The notes beneath the pieces are model-generated. The model was not told where the DNA came from. It worked only from the letters and a program-made list of their open reading frames with translations, and ran no database searches. From the NCBI GenBank assembly GCA_009746045.1, contig RPFO01000972.1, positions 1 to 41,000 of the forward strand: a DNA stretch of 41,000 nt, in the 5' to 3' direction. Of this stretch, positions 1 through 8,290 are shown piece by piece. Made by a program: the position numbers and the translations under genes. The stretch's first letter is position 1; each line of letters starts with the position of its first letter. The DNA comes from Mesostigma viride. Its lineage: Eukaryota; Streptophyta; Mesostigmatophyceae; Mesostigmatales; Mesostigmataceae.

Positions 1-245
1 GAAATAAAGAGAGATTGTAGGGCTGAACACTTGGGAGGAGGCTTCCCCCATACTAGTCCATACAGTGTGGTGCAAGTGGGGGCTCGCAGGTCATGCGTTT
101 GGGGGGGTGGACATTGCAGGGGTTTGCCATGGTCCCTAGCCGCGCGCGAGGCATGTGCCCCCGTTAGAGCTGGGCCAGGTCCTAAAAACATACAAGAGCT
201 TGGATTGGGCTGAAACTTGGGAGGAGGCATGCCACAGTAGTCCAT
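1..245 (-). repeat. Diverged inverted copy of the ~185-bp satellite
   Basis: The segment is the reverse complement of the satellite seen at 20.44-22.41 kb. It keeps the blocks that read, on this strand, CTTGGATTGGGCTGAAAC, TTGGGAGGAGGC and CCATGGTCCCT. About one and a third units are present and are more diverged than the main array. It directly follows the last recognisable exon of Helitron copy 1 (ending near 280), so it is either in the next intron of that gene or marks a truncation; the window edge prevents a decision. Confidence 0.7.
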
Positions 246-279
246 CTCTCCACCCTGACGATAGCGCAGTGCAGCGCAC

Positions 280-2182
280 GTCACCGATCGGTGGAGGTTC
301 GTTGTCTCCCATGAACTTGCGCATGACGAACTTCTTGTGGAAGTCGGAGTACTTGAGCGCGTTCATACCCGGGCACGTACCTCGTCCCGCGGCCGATAAA
401 GTACATCGTCAGGCGGCGTGTCCTGCTTCTGCTCCACCGGTTCTTCTCAGCGACGCTTGCATCCTCCTTGTAGGTGATTCTTGTGCTGCCGCGTCCAGTG
501 CAGACCGGCAGCATCTGCGCAGCCGGGGCGCATCGCCGCTCGTCGGAAAGCCGGGCCGACCCAGTCCGCCTGCCGTGCCGCTCACCTTGCCGCCATCGGC
601 ACGCTACCACATAGAGACAATGCCCATAAGAAGACGTGGGCACGCGCAAAGGTCAGCAACGGACTAAACGGGGCGCAATCACGAGAAAAAACAGCCGCAG
701 GAAAAAGGAAAGCTGCCACGTCTACTCCTCCCCTTTGCACACAAGCAGACGCCCTTGCACCCCGTGCAGCTTCAGCCACTCAACCCGCGCCCCGAGGTAC
801 TGTCGGCCTCGTCGCATCGCCAGCTTGATCTCCGCGTACTCCTGCCCTTGTTTATATATTTGTTCGTAGTAGAAGACTGACGTGCGTGTGCGAGGTCACC
901 AAAGTTGATGTGGGCCTCGAAACCGCACGTGGCCATGCGTTTGTAACGGGACGATCCATCTGGTTTCAAGCCTGCAACGTGTGCCGTCTCCGCGGGGTGG
1001 ATTGAAGCCCCGCACGTTTCGAACGTGCGCTTTGGCGTAGGGCTCGGGAAGCGCTTGGCGCACTTGTACGTGCGCGGTCTGCCACGGGGTGAACCGGCTC
1101 GTGTTCTGAGGACGAGGAGGGCGAGTCGAGGTCGAACGAGTCGCGCGCGGCCGCGATGGGTCCGCGCGCGCAGCGTTTCCGCGGGGGCATCGCACCTTCG
1201 TGCCGCCGGTTCTTCATGCACTTGGCGCCAGCGGTGTGGTTGTGGACCATGTGCTGAGCACGAGCTCGGCAGACGCCCGCCGCGACGTCCTCTGGCGGAG
1301 CTCCCCACCGAGCTCGTCGATGCGCCCGTTGGCGTGGTCGGGTGGAAGGGCTCGGGAGCGGAAGTGACGTGCGCGTGGGGCAGCCGTCGCGTCTGGTATC
1401 GATCAATAGAATAAGTACAGCGGACTTTGGCCCCATCACGCCCGTCCTCTTGATGCCTTGAATGAAAGCGGCAGCCTGATGTGAAATGAGCGGTTTGGCA
1501 AACTCGGGTGTTGGTACACGGTCGGGTTCCCGGCGGCAGGTTGTCCTGGATTTCTGGCCACATCGGGATTGGCCAGTGAACGTGGGAACACGAGGGGGCC
1601 CGTCTCGGCGATGGCGCGATGTTGTCTGGATGTTGTGCAGCACGAGCGGTTGGCCATCCTGAGCCGGACGGCAAGCCTGCATGGTGAAAGCCCCGAGCGC
1701 AGCTCATCGGCAGGTTCTTGGCGTTCGCCTTGGTGAACTTCCTCCAGTCCTTCTCGCTGTACACCCATCGTCTTCAGGTCGTCCAATACACTTGAGGTTT
1801 GTCGTTCAGCTCGGCCCACGTCGCCAACGCTTCTGGTGTCTCAAGCGTGCTTTCCCGCGGAAGGTGATGGTTGTCTCCTTGGCGGAGTTCCGTGCAGCGG
1901 GTATAGAGCTGCCCCGAAAAGCGCCTTGTTCTTGAGGCCGCCACTCGGAGAACAAAATGCACGGCACGTTGATCCGTCTGCGTTGACCTCTGCTTGCGCT
2001 TGCTCTTCCCATCGTAGCGTAGCGAACCACCCCCCCCCTTGCCCTCCGAATGGATGGCCGGGAAAGCCAGCGCCATGTAGTCCTTGCTCCCCAGCGGCAG
2101 CTCTTTCGTGATACGCTGGCCCTCAGGCCCACGTTCCACTACATCGACACGAAAGTGGCCCGGCTGCGCGTTCCTTTGTCCG
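280..2182 (-). pseudogene. Helitron copy 1: decayed Rep (HUH) exon and following exon
   Basis: This is the counterpart of copy 2 exons 34503-35934 and 34003-34299. It starts at an AG acceptor (exon first base 2182) with residues matching copy 2 (GQRNAQPGHFRV). Homology then jumps between frames several times: around 2000, around 1830 (MYSEKDWRKFTKAN versus YSEKDWKKFTKAN) and repeatedly after that. The HUH site survives as LPHAHV near 1400. The tyrosine motif near 860 is split by an indel: NKYINKG is readable, but the first Tyr codon is out of frame. The first exon ends near 785 with a damaged donor; the second spans about 280-585 and still reads MNALKYSDFHKKFVMRKF. No helicase exons follow before the window edge. 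The damage makes this copy unable to encode a working relaxase/transposase. The frame breaks could partly be assembly error, but they are too many for that alone. Confidence 0.85.
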
Positions 2183-2308
2183 CTGCACGCGAGCACGCAC
2201 CCACGCAAACGCGATCCCCACCCCCGCACCCCGATTTTCCTCGAGCAAACATCAGCCACTCGCGTGCCTCGTGCCACCCAAATGTTGGCATGACCGCGCC
2301 GCGCCGCG

Positions 2309-2835
2309 GGAAAATTTTGGCATAGCTTTCGCGCCACAAGGGCAGTGAAGAAAGTTTTGGCAGAGCTTCCGCGCCACAAGGGTGGTGCAGAAAATTTTGG
2401 CATACCTTTCGCGCCACAAGGGTGGTGCAGAAAATTTAGGCAGAGCTTCCGCGCTACAAGGGCAGTGAAGAAAGTTTTGGCATAGCTTACGCGCCCCAAG
2501 GGTGGTGCAGAAAATTTTGGCATAGCTCCCGCGCCACAAGGGTGGTGCAGAAAATTTTTGGCATAGCTTTCGCGCCACAAGGGTGGTGCAGAAAATTTAG
2601 GCATAGCTTCCGCGCCACAAGGGCAGTTAAGAAAGTTTTGGCATAGCTCCCGCTCCACAAGGGTCGCGAAGAAAATTTTGGCATAGCTCCCGCGCCACAA
2701 GGGTGGGGCAGAAAATTTTGGCATAGCTTACGCGCCACAAGAGTGGTGCAGAAAATTTTGGCATAGCTCCCGCGCCACAAGGGTGGGGCAGAAAATTTTG
2801 GCATAGCTTTCGCGCCACAAGGGTGGTGCACCACT
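2309..2835. repeat. Minisatellite family B (40-bp units) inside a copy 1 intron
   Basis: Tandem 40-bp units of the form GGCATAGCTCCCGCGCCACA + AGGGTGGTGCAGAAAATTTT repeat about 13 times, with variants carrying GGGCAGTGAAGAAAGTTTT. Because 40 is not a multiple of 3, the minus strand gives long open but meaningless frames that cycle through PKFSAPPLWRGSYAK-like text. The array lies in the intron between copy 1 exons 4681-4878 and 2182. Confidence 0.93.
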
Positions 2836-3088
2836 GGGGAGTTGGCGGGCTGGCATGCGTGTGTGGGTGTGGGGGGGAGGCCGCATGCATACGTTGGTGA
2901 CGGGGGTGGCTGGCATGCATAAGTGGGTTTGTGGGGGGGCTGCCATGCATGCGTGCATGTGGGGGGGGCTGGCATGCGTGTGTGGGTTTGCGGGGGGGCT
3001 GGCATGCATGCGTGGGTGTGGGGGGGGGCTGACATCCGTGCGTGGGTGTGGGGTTGGCTGGCATGCGTGCGCGGCTTTGGGGGGGGCA
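2836..3088 (+). repeat. Minisatellite family A (~30-bp G-rich units)
   Basis: About eight units of about 30 bp built on GGCTGGCATGCATGCGTGGG followed by a G-run. The array is sandwiched directly between two family B blocks, whose repeat text resumes immediately after it, so family A appears to have inserted or expanded within a family B array. Confidence 0.92.
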
Positions 3089-3480
3089 GAAAATTTTTGG
3101 CACAGCTTTCGCGCCACAAGGGTGGTGCAGAAAATTTTGGCATAGCTCCCGCGCCACAAGGGTGGGGCAGAAAATTTTGGCATAGCTCCCGCTCCACAAG
3201 GGTGGTGCAGAAAATTTTGGCATAGCTCCCGCGCCACAAGGGTGGTGCATAAAATTTTGGCATAGCTCCCGCGCCACAAGGGTGGTGCAGAACATTTTAG
3301 CATAGCTCCCGCGCCGCAAGGGCAGTGAAGAAAGTTTTAGCATAGCTCCCGCGCCATAAGGGCAGAGAAGAAAATTTTGCCATATCTCCCGCAACATAAG
3401 TCAGGGCGGTGAAGAAAAATTTAGCATAGCTCCCGCGCCATAAGGGCGGAGAAGAAAATTTTGCGATAGCTCCCGCAAGG
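3089..3480. repeat. Minisatellite family B
   Basis: This continues the 40-bp units after the family A block. Towards the right end the units change to a subtype containing CAACATAAGTAAGGGCGG, which also occurs in the 36.8-41 kb array. That shared subtype suggests exchange or common ancestry between the two distant arrays. Confidence 0.9.
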
Positions 3481-3483
3481 GCT

Positions 3484-3577
3484 GTGTAATCATCCCGTCA
3501 ATTTGGGAACGTCGTGGATGCCACATTTTATCGCAGGGAAAAACTGTGTTGGACATGATCAACGCGAGGGTGCAACC
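3484..3577 (+). other. Inverted fragment of a copy 1 exon and its acceptor
   Basis: About 95 bp here match the reverse complement of about 8123-8219. The match includes the intron end (GGATGCCACATTT... then CGCAGGGAAAAA) and the start of the small exon at 8090-8161 (TTGGACATGATCAACGCGAG). The exon itself lies on the minus strand while this fragment reads on plus, so a piece of the gene has been copied in inverted orientation into one of its own downstream introns, surrounded by family B repeats. It is too short to be coding by itself. Confidence 0.85.
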
Positions 3578-3582
3578 AGAAA

Positions 3583-3778
3583 ATTTAGCCATAGCTTCCG
3601 CAACATAAGTAAGGGCAGTGTAGAAAATTTTGGCATAGCTCCCGCGCTATAAGGGCGGATAAGAAAATTTTGCCCTAGCTCCCGCAACATGAGTAAGGCC
3701 GGTGAAGAACATAACTCCCACGCCATAAGGGCGGAGAATAAAATTTCGCTATAGCTCCCGTAACATAAGTAAGGGCGG
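3583..3778. repeat. Minisatellite family B, degenerate
   Basis: Four to five degenerate 40-47-bp units of the CAACATAAGTAAGG subtype, ending directly at the next family A array. Period and sequence are less regular than in the other family B arrays. Confidence 0.85.
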
Positions 3779-4610
3779 TGTGGGGGTGGCTAGCATGCGT
3801 GGGTGGGTTTGTCGGGTGGCTGGCATGCATGCGTGCATGTGCGGGGTGGCTGGCATGCATGCGTGCATGTGGGGGGGGCTGGCATGCGTGTGTGGGTTTA
3901 TGGGAGGGCTGGCATGCGTGCGTGGGTGTGGGGGGGGCTGGCATGCGTGCGTGGGTTCGTGGGGGTGCTTCCATGCGTGCGTGGGTGTGGGGGGTGGCTA
4001 GCATGCATACGTTGGTGAGGGGGGTCGCCGGCATGCATAAGTGGGTTTGTGGGGGGGCTGCCATGCATGCGTGCACGTGGGGGGGGGCTGGCATGCGTGT
4101 GTGGGTTTGCAGGGGGGCTGGCATGCATGCGTGGGTGTGTGGGGGTGGCTAGCATGCATGCGTGGGTTTGTGGGATGGCTGGCATGCATGCGTGCATGTG
4201 GTGGGGAGCTGCCATTCATGCGTGGGTTTAGGGGGGGGCTGGCATGCGTGCCTGGGTTCGTGGGGTGGCTGGCATGCATGCTTGCATGTGGGGGGATTTA
4301 TGGGAGGGCTGGCATGCGTGCGTGCGTGTCGGGGGGGGTGGCATGCGTGAGTGGGTTCGTGGGGGTGCTTCCATGCGTGCGTGGGGGGGGGGCGGGCTGG
4401 CATGCTTGCGTGGGTGGGAGGATTACCATTCCAATGATAGCTCTTTACAACATGACAAAGGTACACACACTTGCTGGCATGCGTGCGTGCGTGGGGGGGA
4501 GCTGCCATGCATGCATGTGGGGCAGGGCGGGCTGCCATGCATTCGTGGGTGTGTGGGGGGAGTGCCATGCATGCGTGGGTTTATGGGAGGAACGCGGCTG
4601 ATCCCTAATG
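3779..4610 (+). repeat. Minisatellite family A, long array
   Basis: About 27 units of about 30 bp with the core GGCATGCATGCGTGGGTTTG and variable G-runs. It is interrupted near 4420-4475 by non-repeat sequence (ATTACCATTCCAATGATAGC). It lies in the same copy 1 intron (2183-4680), which is about 2.5 kb long; the equivalent copy 2 intron (35935-36168) is only 234 bp. Open frames across it on both strands are repeat artefacts. Confidence 0.93.
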
Positions 4611-4680
4611 CATGCAGCAGTGCACCGTCGCTAGCGACAAACGCAGTCAAGGGTGGGGCCCGTACCCATGTCCCACCCAC

Positions 4681-4878
4681 CTGGGCAGCAGGAAGATCTC
4701 CGGCGCGTGCACCTCCGGCGAGAACTGTCCCGCCACCTCTACGGACGCCTGCCGCTGCTCCAGCTCCTCGGTCGCTTGCCGGGCAAACTGCTGCAGCAAC
4801 GGGTTGTAGGTGAGCAGGTACTCCTCTAGAAGGTCCAGCAGCTTGCGCAGGTTGGGGTCTCGCTCTTTCACCTCGCAG
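4681..4878 (-). CDS. Helitron copy 1 exon: conserved N-terminal region upstream of Rep
   Basis: This 198-bp exon has the same length as copy 2 exon 36169-36366 and nearly the same protein: RDPNLRKLLDLLEEYLLTY, then NPLLQQFARQATEEL, then EVHAPEIFLLP. The acceptor is CCGCAG/C and the donor CCCAG/GTGGGT; both borders are phase 2, as in copy 2. The block corresponds to the part of Helitron proteins before the Rep domain that usually reads NP[YF]xxxF followed by PEVAAI-like text. The frame is intact although the downstream Rep exon is ruined. Confidence 0.8.
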
Positions 4879-5023
4879 CTGCGGAGCAGGAAGCCACAAA
4901 GGTACGCGCATCCGCACTCACAGACACCGTCAGCCATCGTGTGCGCCGCCTCACGCCAAAGAATCACCCCATCACACATCACAACGCGCACTTGCTAAAA
5001 CCAGCAACTGCCGTGCCCCTCAC

Positions 5024-5248
5024 CGTTTCAACACGTCCTCCTGCGCCTCGTCCTTTCCCGGCTTGTCCAGCAAGAAGAAGAAGTCGTTGTTGACGTGCAC
5101 GCCGTCCCGGATGATCGGCTTGATGCGCTCGATGGTCTGGCCGTGCAGCTCGAGCACGCACGCCCCCTTGTTCTTGACTGAATCCCCGATGCGCCCGCTC
5201 GCAACGATGCGTGCCACTGCGAAAAATTGGTTGATCATCCGCCCATAC
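5024..5248 (-). CDS. Helitron copy 1 exon: conserved N-terminal region (GRMINQFFAVAR)
   Basis: The exon starts after CATCAG with G/TAT GGG and ends AAA CG/GTGAGG. Both borders are phase 2, and the first base completes the AG left by exon 5917-6344 to give WIRYGRMINQFF. Protein similarity to copy 2 exon 36511-36738 is high throughout, for example ELHGQTIERIKPIIRDGVHV against ELHGQTVERVKPIIRDGVHV. Inferred role: part of the Helitron replicase N-terminal region of unknown biochemical function. Confidence 0.8.
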
Positions 5249-5916
5249 CTGATGCATGTTCACAAATACATCGGCGGGGACGATGTGTCAGGGTGCAATA
5301 CAAGGCACAACCCACTTCAGCCTAGGCTGGTGAAAAAAAATTCAGCATAGCTTCCGCACCACAAGCGTTTGGGGGGGGGCTGGCATGCGTGCGTGGGTGT
5401 GGGGGGGCGCTGGCATGCATGCGTGGCTGTGGTGGGGAGCTGCCCTGCATGCGTGGGTTCGTGGGGTGGCTGGCATGCGTGCGTGGGTTCGTGGGGTGGC
5501 TGGCATGCGTGCGTGGGTGTCGGGGGTGGCTGGCATGCGTAGGTTGGTGAGGGGTGTGGCTGGCATGCATAAGTGGGGCCGCGGTGCCCCTGATTGCTGT
5601 CTGGCCCCTAATCATGTGGATGTGGCTGGCTGCCTGCCCGCCTGTTTGCCGCATCCCATGCCCCAAGGCTCGTAGCTCAAGCCTCAAGCGTGGTGAAAAA
5701 ACTTTTCCGCACCAAACATGGTGAAAAAATTTCAGCATAGCTTCCGCACCAAACATGGTGAAAAAATTTCAGCATAGCTTCCGCACTACAAGGGTGGTGA
5801 AGAAAATTTGAGCATAGCTCATGCACTATAAGGGCGCATGACATGCCCGCACAGTCCATGCGTCAATACACACAGACACGTAGTAATTAAGAGCAGTGCT
5901 TGTGCCAACACCGTAC
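5249..5916. repeat. Copy 1 intron containing family B and family A blocks
   Basis: This phase-2 intron (GTACGG donor at 5916, CAG acceptor) holds a short family B piece at about 5325-5366, seven family A units at 5367-5578, a unique stretch at about 5580-5690, and degenerate family B units at about 5690-5835. The equivalent intron of copy 2 also begins with family B at 36.81 kb and continues beyond the window. This intron is therefore repeat-bearing in both copies. Confidence 0.8.
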
Positions 5917-6344
5917 CTGATCCACAGCGCCACGTTCGTCGGGTTGCAGTGGATCTGCCACAGCATCTCTTCCTGGTGGGTCAGCTCGTTGCGCGCGAGC
6001 TCGCGTTCATCCGCGTTCGCCTCAGCCAGCAGCCGCTCCCGCTGCCTGCGCTTCTCGATGATGAGATTCAGGTTCGGCTCCAACACCTTTGCCTTGCCTT
6101 TCGAGCAGCAGCGGCTACGCTTGGGCTCCTCCTCCTTGAACATGGGCGCGTGGCACTTGGGGCACTTGCTGCGCTCGCGGTGCTCATCGAGTGAGTATGG
6201 ATGCGCGGCGCTCGGGTCGTCGGTCAGCGGTCGCAGCTTGAACGGCCGCATTCTGAAGCCAGCATAGTCGCCTGTGTCCAAGCAGCGCGAGAGCCGCCGC
6301 ACCTCCGGCAGCGTCATGCCAAACTTCTTCATCTCGTCGTTTTC
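5917..6344 (-). CDS. Helitron copy 1 exon: Cys-rich N-terminal finger
   Basis: This exon of 428 bp (phase 0 to phase 2) begins GAA AAC after a GATGCAG acceptor and ends ATC AG/GTACGG. It contains CPKCHAPMFKEEEP followed about ten residues later by CCSKGKAKVLEP. This matches the C-x2-C ... CC-x2-GK-x-x-L-x-P pattern that precedes the Rep domain in Helitron proteins. A basic, helical stretch (EKRRQRERLLAEANADEREL) follows, then ALWIRYG, which continues into exon 5024-5248. The finger is probably a DNA-binding zinc module. The equivalent copy 2 exon is not in the window and should lie right of 41,000. Confidence 0.82.
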
Positions 6345-6524
6345 CTGCATCGGTAAGGACCAAAACCAGCACAAAATTGAACAGTACGATAAATGCAATG
6401 GATGATACGGCATAATACTGTGTAATATGCCATTATGGTGTGGATCTTCTTAATAGCGCACGGCAGTGCCGTTGATGGGAACACTTGGCGATGCCCTGCC
6501 CATCACCCCAATACCAAAGTCGGC

Positions 6525-7458
6525 TGGCTGGCATGCATGCGTGGGTGTGGGGGGTGGCTGGCATGCATGCGTGGGTGTGGGGAGTGGCTGGCATGCATGT
6601 GTGGGTGTGGGGGTGGCTGTCATGCGTGCGTGGGTGTGGGGGGTGGCTGGCATGCATGCGTGCGTGTCAGGGTGGCTGGCATGCCTGCGTGGGTTTGTGG
6701 GGTGGCTGGCATGCGTGCGTGGGCGTGGGGGGGAGCTGCCATGCATGCATGTGGGGCGGGGCGGGCAGCCATGCATTAGTGGGTGTGGGGGGGAGTGCCA
6801 TGCATCCGTGGGTTTAGGGGGGGCCTTGCATGCGTGCCTGCGTTCGTGGGGTGGCTGGCAACATGCGTGCATGTGGGGGGTGGCTGGCATGCATGCGTGC
6901 GTGTCGGGGGTGGCTGGCATGCATGCGTGGGTTTGTGGGGGGGCTGGCATGCATACGTGCATGTGGGGTTTGTGGGGTCGCTGGCATGCATACGTGGGTT
7001 TGTGGGGTGGCTGGCATGCATGCGTGGGTGTGGGGGGGAGCTGCCATGCATGCATGTGGGGCGGGGCGGGATGGCATGCGTGCCTGGGTATGGTGGGTGG
7101 CTGGCATGCATGCGTGGATGTCAGGGTGGCTGGCATGCCTGCGTGGGTTTGTGGGGTGGCTGGCATGCGTGCGTGGGCGTGGGGGGGAGCTGCCATGCAT
7201 GCATGTGGGGCGGGGCGGGCAGCCATGCATTAGTGGGTGTGGGGGGGGAGTGCCATGCATCCGTGGGTTTAGGGGGGGCCTTGCATCCGTGCCTGCGTTC
7301 GTGGGGTGGCTGGCAACATGCGTGCATGTGGGGGGTGGCTGGCATGCGTGTGTGGGTGTGGGTGGGGGCTGGCATGTATAAGTGGGTTTGTAGGGTGGCT
7401 GGCATGCGTGTGTGGGTGTGGGTGGTGGCTGGCATGCATAAGTGGGTTAGTGGGTGTG
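6525..7458 (+). repeat. Minisatellite family A, ~930-bp array in a copy 1 intron
   Basis: About 31 units of about 30 bp fill most of the intron between exons 7481-7927 and 5917-6344. A higher-order repeat is visible: the block at about 6665-6895 recurs at about 7130-7350, with the same unusual sub-units (GGGGCGGGGCGGGCAGCCAT, TGGCAACATGCGTGC), a period of about 465 bp. Confidence 0.93.
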
Positions 7459-7480
7459 CCATAACGTCAGAAAAACTCAC

Positions 7481-7927
7481 CCTCTTGTTCTTCTGCCGTT
7501 GCGTCTCCTTGGTCACAGGCGCCACATCGTCAACAGGTCGCTTCCCATCGCTGCCAGGTGGTGACAAGCCCGGGCTGCCTGCCTCGACCGGGTCGATGCG
7601 CTCCCCATCGCCGGTGCTCCCCACGTTGTCGTCGCCGTCAGCGCTGTCCGTCCTTGCATCGCTGTCGGCATCAGCCCCCTCGCTGTCATCAGCGTCATTG
7701 TCGTCCATCCTCGCATCGCTGTCGGCATCATCCCCCTCGCTGTCATCAGCGTCATTGTCGTCCATCCTCGCATCCTTCTTGCCTCGTTTGTGCTGTGCAC
7801 CGCTCGCAATCCTCTGCTTTGTCTGTCGCAAATAACTGTCACGCTTCCGTCTTCGCTGCGCATTCAACTTGTTGACAACAGCATCACGCCGCCCCGCATT
7901 GCCCCGTGCTTGCACACCAGCAGCATC
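7481..7927 (-). CDS. Helitron copy 1 exon: basic then acidic N-terminal region
   Basis: This 447-bp, phase 0-0 exon (acceptor GCGCAG/GAT, donor AGG/GTGAGT) encodes 149 residues. It opens with an Arg/Lys-rich helix (NAQRRRKRDSYLRQTKQRI), the kind of basic stretch found before the finger of many Helitron proteins. An acidic region follows, with a 19-residue unit (DARMDDNDADDSEGDDADS) present twice plus a partial third copy. Near the end it is again basic (TKETQRQKNKR). The 57-bp DNA repeat lies at about 7658-7771. The next exon continues in frame with the Cys-rich finger. Confidence 0.72.
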
Positions 7928-8089
7928 CTGCGCATGTGACATGACAAAAAGAATGTGAGGTCACCGTCACTATAAACACTGCGGAGACAAATGTGCGCCA
8001 CAGTGATATGATTGCATAAAATGGTATCAGCAGCCCTTGTACGATCATCCGCTAACACAAAGCAGAAACCACCAAACGGCTGTGCTTAC

Positions 8090-8161
8090 CGGTGACTCGC
8101 GAATGATCCCGGGAACTGCAGGTTGCACCCTCGCGTTGATCATGTCCAACAAATTTTTTCC
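8090..8161 (-). CDS. Small in-phase exon joining the exon array to the Helitron N-terminus
   Basis: This 72-bp exon (24 codons) has acceptor TTGCAG/GGA and donor CCG/GTAAGC, phase 0-0. It encodes GKNLLDMINARVQPAVPG and a few further residues. A second, inverted copy of its 5' half with the acceptor lies at 3484-3577. No function is recognisable; its place in the gene rests on phase continuity with both neighbours. Confidence 0.6.
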
Positions 8162-8290
8162 CTGCAATGAAATGTGGCATCCACAACGTTCCCAAAGTGA
8201 CTGGATTATTACATGGTGACATCAGCAAGAATCACAATACCAAGAAAAGAAGCGAAATCGACAGGTGCAGAGGATGGATAAAGAACTCAC

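Noticed and set aside
3675-4924. Open frames rich in THACQPPHKP (minus) and GWHACVGLWGGWHAC (plus)
   Set aside because: Translations of the ~30-bp family A minisatellite on both strands; 30 is a multiple of 3, so stops are avoided by chance.
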